Below the pieces are notes generated by a model. That model worked only from the letters and a program-made list of their open reading frames with translations. It was not told the origin of the DNA and searched no databases. From JBAOHV01 sp037045265 (GTDB lineage Bacteria; Actinomycetota; Acidimicrobiia; Acidimicrobiales; Microtrichaceae), in the NCBI GenBank assembly GCA_037045265.1, contig JBAOHV010000016.1:186001-250000 (forward strand): DNA of 64,000 nt. Reading direction: 5' to 3'. Position numbers and translations under genes: made by a program. Below are positions 38,681 through 45,209 of this stretch, piece after piece. Each line of letters begins with the position of its first letter. The first letter of the stretch is position 1.

Positions 38681-39942
38681 CAGCGACGGGCGACGACGCG
38701 GGTAGTTGCTGTGCGGCGGAAAACCACCGCGTTGACCCGACGGGCGTTCTCCGCCACCGCGGCTGCCAGCTCCGAGTCGTCCGACGGCTCGACCAGGCGC
38801 TCGGCCTCGGCGGGGAACGCCGTCCACTCGAACTCCAGCTCCAGGAAGCCGGCGCGGCGGACCACGAAGTCGAGGTACACCGGGTGCACGGGCTTGCTGT
38901 GGGTCGGGTCGAGCCAGAACGCCCGGGCGAACACGTAGAGCGACTGCGGATTGGGTGTCTCGAGCACCAGGCTGCCGCCGGGCGCGAGGCGGTCGAATGA
39001 CAACTCGACGAGCTCGAGCAGCTCGTTGGGTGTGAGGTGCTCGATCACGTGCAACAACACGATGGCGCCGAGCGAGCCGAACGGCACCTCGCGCAGGGCA
39101 TCGAGCCCGTCCGAGAGGCGGATGTCGAGTCCCGTCCCACGCGACGCGGCGCACCAGCGCCTCGTCGATCTCGATGCCCCAGCACGGCACGTCACGCTCG
39201 CGCAGCAGCTCGAGGAACTCGCCCCGACCGGCTCCGATGTCGACGACCGGGCCGGGCGCGCCGCCGAGGCGGTCGGCGAGCTCTCGGTACTCGACGCCGA
39301 TGTCCTCGGTGGAACCCCGCCGCGACGTCCTCGAAGTCGCCGTAGTCGAAGAAGGGGTCGAAGCCCCGACGTCGTTCGGCCTCCTCTAGGCGCTCCAGCC
39401 TGGCGCTGACGCCGTCGAAGGCGTTCAGGTGCTCGACCATGCGCGCCATCACCGAGGCGCTGTCGCGGAACGACACCCCGAGCAGGTCGAGGGTCCGCTG
39501 CAGCTCCGCGACAGCGGTCCTGCACGGTGTCGAGCTCCTGCACGAGGTCGTCGTGGATGTGCGAACGCGGGTCCTGCAGGCCGTCGACCACGTGCCCGAT
39601 GACAGGCAGAAGGTCGTCGATGAACTCGTTCAGCTGGTCGTAGAGGCCGCCGATCTGACGCCCCACGGCCTTGCCGACCGCCTTGTGCGCAGCAGACCCG
39701 CCGGGGATCGATGAGTCGGTCGGGACCGCCGAGCGGTCGAGCCGCGCCGACGAGCGCAGGCGCTCCAGCTCGTTGCGCAGGTGCACGATCCGCTCGCGGG
39801 GGTCCGGTCGGCGCAACTGCCGGGCGAAGTCGCTCTGCAGTGCCTCCTCGAGCCCATCCGGGTACACCCCCGAAGCTCGGGCCTGGGCGGCTGCAGCACG
39901 GACGTCTTCGAGGACTTGGTCGAGGTCGACTGGCTCGGTCAC
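38680..39942 (-). CDS. SAM-dependent methyltransferase with long helical N-terminus (three frame breaks)
   Basis: The protein (~420 residues) has about 190 residues of charged, helix-rich sequence, including QLNEFIDDLLPVIGHVV and SVMARMVEHLNAFDGVSARL. A methyltransferase domain follows: VVDIGAGRGEFLELLRER (motif I), CWGIEIDEALV, GAIVLLHVIEHLTPNELLEL and LAPGGSLVLETPN. A C-terminal helical stretch ends it. Breaks are near 39515, 39317 and 39140. The helix-plus-methyltransferase order recalls WbdD-type chain-capping enzymes, but no kinase domain is seen, so this is a loose comparison. The GTG at 39942 is the only fitting start. It lies between the FkbM-type gene and the GT4 cluster. Confidence 0.75.
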   Translation of the reverse strand: MTEPVDLDQVLEDVRAAAAQARASGVYPDGLEEALQSDFARQLRRPDPRERIVHLRNELERLRSSARLDRSAVPTDSSIPGGSAAHKAVGKAVGRQIGGLYDQLNEFIDDLLPVIGHVVDGLQDPRSHIHDDLVQELDTVQDRCRGAAADPRPARGVVPRQRLGDGAHGRAPERLRRRQRQAGAPRGGRTTSGLRPLLRLRRLRGRRGGVPPRTSASSTESSPTASAARPARSSTSEPVGASSSSCCASVTCRAGASRSTRRWCAASRGTGLDIRLSDGLDALREVPFGSLGAIVLLHVIEHLTPNELLELVELSFDRLAPGGSLVLETPNPQSLYVFARAFWLDPTHSKPVHPVYLDFVVRRAGFLELEFEWTAFPAEAERLVEPSDDSELAAAVAENARRVNAVVFRRTATTRVVARR

Positions 39943-39989
39943 GGGGTTCGACACTACCGGCTGCGCGGACGCCGCCCGTGGGACGGGCC

Positions 39990-41261
39990 TCAGCTGCAGA
40001 CCGCCACCAGCAACCCCTCGGTGGGATCGGACTCGCGCCAGGCGATGCCCTCCTGGACGAGCGTCGGCACGACCAGGTACTCGCCTGCGGACTCCGGCAG
40101 CACGACCTCGAGCCCACTCGCCCGGGTCGCTCCGGGAGCGATCGGCGACGCGAGCCGCGACCGCTGCGGTTCGGGCGGGGTCACGTCGCACCCGTCGCCC
40201 ACTCGGAGGATGCGGAACGACAACCGCACCGGGTGCTCGCCGGCGCTCGCGAGCACCGCTCCGCTGCGGTTGTGCAAGTCCACCACCAGCAGGACCCGGT
40301 CGCCGACCCGGCGGGGCTGCTCACCGATGAGCTCGATACCCCCGAGCCCGACCCGATCGAGGGCGATCGGCGAGCCCACGGCGCTGTCCTCACCGCTGGC
40401 GGGGCTCCGCCGCGGATGGCCCAACGTCCCGGGACGGTGCGACGGCGGCCGGTAGAAGGACCTCCAGTCGCCGGTGCGAAGTCCCGGCACCAACGACTCG
40501 GTGCGCACGAAGAACGCGTTGACGCCATGCGAGTCGCACCCGACCAGCGAGTACCCCCGATGTGCCAGGAGCGCGTCGTAGGCACCCAGGCTGGCGCCGT
40601 AGTTCCAGGACTGGTCCCATTGCCTCGCACCGGGCCCGGTTCCCTGGCGTAGCGGCAGCACCCAGGGCCAGGGGTGCTCGCCGTTGATCTCGACCACGAT
40701 CACCGTCGCCACCACGTCGCGCAGCAGCTCGCGCATCACCCAGTAGTCGCAGCTGTCGATGTCGAGGCTGATGAGGTCCAGGCGGCCCGGTACGCCCATG
40801 GAGCGCAGCAGTTGGCCCACGCTGGATGGCGCCACCAATGCATGCTCCACGTGGACCCTTCCGTCGAGCTCGAGCCCGCGAGCGTGCGCGACGAGTGCGG
40901 GGTCGCCCTCCACCCAGTACCCCGACCATCCCGCCTCGGCTAGCGCGCGTGTGCAGTTCTGCTCCCCGTCCGCCGCACCGATCTCGAGGAACGTGCCGGT
41001 GTGGACCCCGAGCGACGCGAAGATGTGCGCCAGGATGCCGTCCTCCCCGTTCTGGGAGAACAGCGAGCGCTCCACCTCGGCGAACTCACCGCCACGGTCG
41101 ACCGATCGGAAGTCGTCGAGGATCCGGAGATCCCTGCGCAGCAGCCATCGCATGCCGCTGCGGGTGCGCCAGAGCTGCTCCTCGGCGACATGGCGGAGAC
41201 GACCCACCGCTCGAGTGGGTGCGCCTACCACGTCGGGCATCAGCCGCCGCGGAGTCGCCAT
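39990..41261 (-). CDS. FkbM-type methyltransferase with C-terminal beta-domain
   Basis: The 423-residue protein contains an FkbM-like domain. The region reads FSQNGEDGILAHIFASLG, then motif I GTFLEIGAADGEQNCTRALA, then GYWVEGDP and LDLISLDIDSCDYW. This is the order seen in bacterial methyltransferases that act on sugars of surface polymers. From about residue 270 an extra domain of unknown fold has beta-rich segments (VGDRVLLVVDLHNRSGAVL, EHPVRLSFRILRVG). That extra part resembles the carbohydrate-binding C-terminus of Wzt in general layout. The ATG at 41261 overlaps the Wzt gene by 22 nt; an ATG at 41240 (TGATG with the Wzt stop) is an alternative start. Confidence 0.8.
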   Translation of the reverse strand: MATPRRLMPDVVGAPTRAVGRLRHVAEEQLWRTRSGMRWLLRRDLRILDDFRSVDRGGEFAEVERSLFSQNGEDGILAHIFASLGVHTGTFLEIGAADGEQNCTRALAEAGWSGYWVEGDPALVAHARGLELDGRVHVEHALVAPSSVGQLLRSMGVPGRLDLISLDIDSCDYWVMRELLRDVVATVIVVEINGEHPWPWVLPLRQGTGPGARQWDQSWNYGASLGAYDALLAHRGYSLVGCDSHGVNAFFVRTESLVPGLRTGDWRSFYRPPSHRPGTLGHPRRSPASGEDSAVGSPIALDRVGLGGIELIGEQPRRVGDRVLLVVDLHNRSGAVLASAGEHPVRLSFRILRVGDGCDVTPPEPQRSRLASPIAPGATRASGLEVVLPESAGEYLVVPTLVQEGIAWRESDPTEGLLVAVCS

Positions 41262-42511
41262 TCCCCACCGATGTCGACCAGCCCGTGCATGACCAGATCG
41301 CTGTCCTGGCGCACCCGCAGGCGCCACCCCAGGTCGTAGCGGTCGTAGGTGTGCTGGGAGTGCTGGTCCTCGACCGCGAGGCTCACCAGATAGGTCCCCG
41401 GCAGCAGCGGCAGCCGCTCGGTGACGTACTCGACCGTGCCGGTGCCGTCGACGTCGCCGGTGAGCAGCTTGCTCAGTCGGGTGTTCGTCCCGGTCACGTG
41501 CACGCCGCCCTCGGAGTGGACCGCCAGCCCGAACGTCGGATTCGTGATCGGCGCCGACGACTCGTAGCTGACCCGGATGCGCAACGGCGAACCACCCGGC
41601 ACCACGTCGATCGGGGCGTTCTGCTCGTCGAGGAACTCCACGTCGGTGATGCGCAGCTCTCCCGAGCCCCAGTGCTCGCCCTCGGGCGCGATCCCCTGAT
41701 CGGCCAGGTCGACCTGCCCTCCCTCGTCGGCGTCCTCGTCGGCACCGTGGAGCAGGGACTGGCTCGGGTGCGCGGCCTCCGCCTGGTTGACCGACCGCAG
41801 GTACGCCTGGGCCACCTTCGGGGCGTCGCCCTCGAGCTGCACGACTCCATGGTCGAGCCAGATCGCCCGGTCGCACATCGTCTGCACCGTGCTCATGCCG
41901 TGGGTGACGACGACCACCGTCACGCCCTGCTTGCGCAGGGTGTACAGGTGGTCGAAGCACTTGCGTTGGAACTCCTCGTCACCGACGGCGATCACCTCGT
42001 CGATGATGAGGATCTCGGGGTGCACGTGCACCGCCACGGAGAACCCGAGCCGGATGTACATGCCGGAGGAGTAGATCTTGACCGGGGAGTCGATGAACTC
42101 CTCGACGCCGGCGAACTCGACGATCTCGTCGAAGGCCCTGTCGATCTGCTTCTTCGACATTCCGAGGATGGTGGCGTTCATGTAGACGTTCTCGCGGCCC
42201 GTGAGGTCGGGGTGGAACCCGGCACCGAGCTCCAACAGCGTCGAGATGCGGCCCTCGACCTTCACCGTTCCCTCGGTGGGCCGGTAGATGCCGGCGATGC
42301 AGCGGAGCAACGTCGACTTGCCACACCCGTTGTGACCGACGAGGGCGTACATCTGCCCCTCCTCGACACTCAAGGAGACCTCCCGGAGAGCCCAGAACTC
42401 GTCGACGCCTGCACTGCGGTCACGACGCGTGACCAGTTCCTTGACGGAATGGGCCTTGTCTGTCTGGAGCCGGAACTTCTTCGACACTCCTTCGACCACG
42501 ATCGCGCTCAT
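41240..42511 (-). CDS. wzt: Polysaccharide ABC transporter ATP-binding protein with substrate-binding tail (Wzt)
   Basis: This 423-residue protein energises polysaccharide export through the Wzm channel. The ATPase (about 1-240) has Walker A GHNGCGKST, the Q-loop region, the signature-like YSSGMYIRLGFSVA, Walker B ILIIDEVIAVGD and H-loop VVVTHGM. After a linker, residues ~275-423 form a second beta-rich domain (LRITDVEFLDEQNAP, LRIRVSYESSAP, GTNTRLSKLLTGD, LGWRLRVRQ). This matches the Wzt C-terminal carbohydrate-binding domain, which in known systems reads a terminal chain modification. The start is one base after the wzm stop (TGAGATG). Confidence 0.93.
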   Translation of the reverse strand: MSAIVVEGVSKKFRLQTDKAHSVKELVTRRDRSAGVDEFWALREVSLSVEEGQMYALVGHNGCGKSTLLRCIAGIYRPTEGTVKVEGRISTLLELGAGFHPDLTGRENVYMNATILGMSKKQIDRAFDEIVEFAGVEEFIDSPVKIYSSGMYIRLGFSVAVHVHPEILIIDEVIAVGDEEFQRKCFDHLYTLRKQGVTVVVVTHGMSTVQTMCDRAIWLDHGVVQLEGDAPKVAQAYLRSVNQAEAAHPSQSLLHGADEDADEGGQVDLADQGIAPEGEHWGSGELRITDVEFLDEQNAPIDVVPGGSPLRIRVSYESSAPITNPTFGLAVHSEGGVHVTGTNTRLSKLLTGDVDGTGTVEYVTERLPLLPGTYLVSLAVEDQHSQHTYDRYDLGWRLRVRQDSDLVMHGLVDIGGEWRLRGG

Positions 42512-42512
42512 C

Positions 42513-43307
42513 TCACAGCTCCTCGATGACCTTCGGAGCTGAACGACCGAAGATCCACCAGCCGACGACCAACGACACGACCGCGGAACCGAACATCATC
42601 AGCCAGTTCAGCGCCGAGGGAAGCCCCTGCATGTAGACGACCTGCCTCATCGAGTAGACGAACGACGTCAACGGGTTGATCTGCAGGATCCGCTGGTAGG
42701 ACTCTGGGATGATCTCGATCGAGTAGACGATGGGCGTGGCGTAGAACCAGACCTGCATCGCGATCCCGACGAGGTAGTTCACGTCCCGGTAGCGGATGTT
42801 GCCGAGAGCGACCACCAGGCCGATGCCGAAGGCGAAGCAGCCGGCCAGGAACAGGATCGGCACCGCCAGCAGCGCCGTCCACGACAGGTTTCCGACGATG
42901 ACGATGAACACGATGAGGATGGCGAGCTCGAGGATCGCCTGGAGCGCCACTGTGGCCATGCCTGCCAGCATCGGGCACTCGGGCGGGAAGTACGTGCGAG
43001 TCAGCAGCGGTCCCGCCGACGCGAACTGCTGGATCGACGTGTTGATGGTTCCGGAGACGAAGTTCCAGCAGACCAGCGCGCAGAAGAGGTAGAGAGCGAA
43101 ACTCTGCGTGCGGCCGTTGCCCGCTACAGGAGCGACCGCACCGAGGAACACTCCGAAGACCACTGTGTAGATCGCCAGGGTGGTCGCCGGGTTGATCAGC
43201 GACCAGAGCCATCCCAGGAAGCTCTTCTTGTAGCGGGCCTTCAGATCCCTCTGCGCAAGGTTGAGGATCAGGGTCCGGTACGACCAGACCTCGGCGGGAG
43301 TAGACAA
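42513..43307 (-). CDS. wzm: Polysaccharide ABC transporter permease (Wzm)
   Basis: The 264-residue integral membrane protein has six hydrophobic segments and the ABC-2 permease motif RDLKARYKKSFLGWLWSLINP near the N-terminus. Later regions include CWNFVSGTINTSIQQF and NPLTSFVYSMRQVVYMQG, as in O-antigen and teichoic acid exporters. With Wzt it would form the export pore for the undecaprenyl-linked polymer. The start is a TTG at 43307 with CGAGGT just upstream. It is the first gene of a long minus-strand operon running through wzt, the methyltransferases and the GT4 genes to 35.2 kb. Confidence 0.92.
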   Translation of the reverse strand: MSTPAEVWSYRTLILNLAQRDLKARYKKSFLGWLWSLINPATTLAIYTVVFGVFLGAVAPVAGNGRTQSFALYLFCALVCWNFVSGTINTSIQQFASAGPLLTRTYFPPECPMLAGMATVALQAILELAILIVFIVIVGNLSWTALLAVPILFLAGCFAFGIGLVVALGNIRYRDVNYLVGIAMQVWFYATPIVYSIEIIPESYQRILQINPLTSFVYSMRQVVYMQGLPSALNWLMMFGSAVVSLVVGWWIFGRSAPKVIEEL

Positions 43308-43415
43308 GAGCGACCTCGGGTTGACGACAGCCGATCAAAGTAGCAGGACCCTCCGAGATGGACGCTGCAGCGGGCGAGCGTGAAGCGGGCGACGAGCCCG
43401 ATGTCACCGGGCCCG

Positions 43416-44777
43416 TCACTCCGCCGCGTCGGTGAGCGCCTCAGACAGCGCCGGGTGCACGAAGATGCACTCGGCGATGTCGTTCACCCGCAGGCCGTTC
43501 GTGACCGCCACCGCCAACACGGCGATGAGCTCAGCAGCCTGGCGTCCGACGATCGAGCCGCCCAGGATCACCCCGGTCGCAGGGTCCGAGATGATCTTCA
43601 CGAAACCGCGGTCGTCGTTGTTGATGAGCGCCTTCGCCGACGAAGCGAACGGAACCTTGGTGACGCGGACCTTGCGGCCCATCGCAAAGGCATCTGCCTC
43701 GGCCAGCCCCACATCGGCGATCTCGGGGTCGGTGAAGATCGCCGAGGCGGCCTTGTCGTAGTCCAGGTGCCGGTGGTCGACCTTGTGAAGGCCCATCACG
43801 TGCTCGGCGATCTTGCGGCCCTGCATGGACGCCACCGAGGACAGCGGCAGCTTGCCGGCCAGGTCGCCCGCGACGTAGATGTCCGCGACGTTGGTTCGCA
43901 GGTGGTGGTCCAGGGTGCGCACCCATGGCCCGTCCATCTCGACCCCGGCTGCTTCGAACCCGACCTCCTCGACGTTCGGCATCGAGCCGATCGCCAGCAG
44001 GGCGTGGCTGCCTTCGGCGGTCCTGCCGTCGTCGCAACGGACGACGACCCCCGACCCGTCACGGTCGATCCCGACGGCCCGCGCCCCCTTGTAGAGCCGC
44101 ACTCCCCGCCGCAGGAAGTCGTCCTCGAGCACAGCTGCGACCTCGGGGTCCTTGGCCGGAAGCACCTGCTGGCGCGACACGATCAGCGTCACGTCCGAGC
44201 CGAAGCTCGAGAACATGTGGACGAACTCGACCCCGGTCACGCCGGACCCGACCACCACTAGGTGATCGGGCATCTCCTTGGGCGGGTAGGCGTCACGAGT
44301 GGTCAGCACCCGGTCACCGTCGGGTGCCGCCCAGTCGGGGATCCTCGGACGGCTGCCGGTCGAGACCAGGATCGCATCCGCCTCGAAGGTGCGCTCGCCC
44401 TCGGCTGTGCTGGCCACAACGGTGTGCGCGTCGACCATCCTGCCGCTACCACGGACCAGCTCGACCTGCTGGCTCTCGAGAAGCTCGCGCCCGGACTGCT
44501 CCAGGCGCTGGGTCAGCTCGCTGATGCGGCTGCGCAGAGCTGTCAGGTCCACTGCAGAATCGGCCGAACGCAGGCCCATCCCACCGGCACCGGTGAAGGT
44601 GTTGAGCATCCCGCCGGTGGCGATCATCGCCTTGGACGGCACGCAGTCCCACAGGTGCGCAGCTCCACCTACGACATCTCGCTCTATCAGCGTGACCCGA
44701 GCGCCCAACCGCGCGGCGTAGGTCGCGGCCTGGGTGCCGGCGGGCCCGCCGCCGATGATGACGAACCTGAGCGACAT
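43416..44777 (-). CDS. lpdA: LpdA-like pyridine nucleotide-disulfide oxidoreductase family flavoprotein
   Basis: The 453-residue flavoprotein has the FAD site IIGGGPAGTQAATYAARLG, a second Rossmann VVVGSGVTGVEFVHMF and the IYVAGDL motif. The dimerisation domain ends with HPALSEALTD, keeping the His-Glu pair. The active-site segment is GGAAHLWDCVPSKAMI. Compared with GGTCLNVGCIPSK of lipoamide dehydrogenases, the first redox Cys is Ala and the second Cys is kept. The protein therefore cannot form the classical disulfide. This fits the mycobacterial LpdA type, an NAD(P)H:quinone reductase rather than a lipoamide dehydrogenase. The assignment is by motif; the substrate is inferred. Confidence 0.85.
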   Translation of the reverse strand: MSLRFVIIGGGPAGTQAATYAARLGARVTLIERDVVGGAAHLWDCVPSKAMIATGGMLNTFTGAGGMGLRSADSAVDLTALRSRISELTQRLEQSGRELLESQQVELVRGSGRMVDAHTVVASTAEGERTFEADAILVSTGSRPRIPDWAAPDGDRVLTTRDAYPPKEMPDHLVVVGSGVTGVEFVHMFSSFGSDVTLIVSRQQVLPAKDPEVAAVLEDDFLRRGVRLYKGARAVGIDRDGSGVVVRCDDGRTAEGSHALLAIGSMPNVEEVGFEAAGVEMDGPWVRTLDHHLRTNVADIYVAGDLAGKLPLSSVASMQGRKIAEHVMGLHKVDHRHLDYDKAASAIFTDPEIADVGLAEADAFAMGRKVRVTKVPFASSAKALINNDDRGFVKIISDPATGVILGGSIVGRQAAELIAVLAVAVTNGLRVNDIAECIFVHPALSEALTDAAE

Positions 44778-44847
44778 GGGTCCAGACTACCGGCCCGACG
44801 ACAGCGGCCCGACGACAGCGGCCCGCTCTCCGGGAGAGCAGCCGTCG

Positions 44848-45090
44848 TCAGCTGGGGCCGATGCCGGGCACGATCGACCGGAGCCGGCGCCAGACCTTCA
44901 GCCCTGCAGCGAACAGGGGCGAGCGGTGGTACCGGTCGTAGATGCGAGCGACGGCATGGGTGCTGCGACGCAGCTCGTGGATCTGCTCGTTCTCGTCGAT
45001 CATCGCCGCTATCAACCGCTCCTGAGCGGCCACGCGGAGCCGCAGCTCAGCCAGCTCCGACGACTCGTCGACCCGGGCGTCGGTGCTCAT
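44848..45090 (-). CDS. Small helical protein next to a large glycosyltransferase
   Basis: This 80-residue product starts MSTDARVDESSELAEL and runs as a charged helix (RLRVAAQERLIAAMIDENEQI) with heptad-like spacing. It ends in a basic, hydrophobic part (HRSPLFAAGLKVWRRLRSIV) that could be an amphipathic or membrane-associating helix. No family was recognised. It is divergent from the 995-residue glycosyltransferase gene starting at 45210, and 70 bp upstream of the LpdA-like gene on the same strand. A similar small helical protein is divergent from the next large glycosyltransferase (50618-50989). The start is an ATG with a weak ribosome binding site, so confidence is moderate. Confidence 0.55.
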   Translation of the reverse strand: MSTDARVDESSELAELRLRVAAQERLIAAMIDENEQIHELRRSTHAVARIYDRYHRSPLFAAGLKVWRRLRSIVPGIGPS

Positions 45091-45209
45091 CGTCGCTGAT
45101 CCGGATCGCCCGGACGGGTCGGCGGCCGGCTGATCGGGCGGTGGTACCGTTGCACGCGCCGCATGGTAGCTGCCGCCGAGCGCTCCCCGGATGACGGCTC
45201 ACCCGACGG

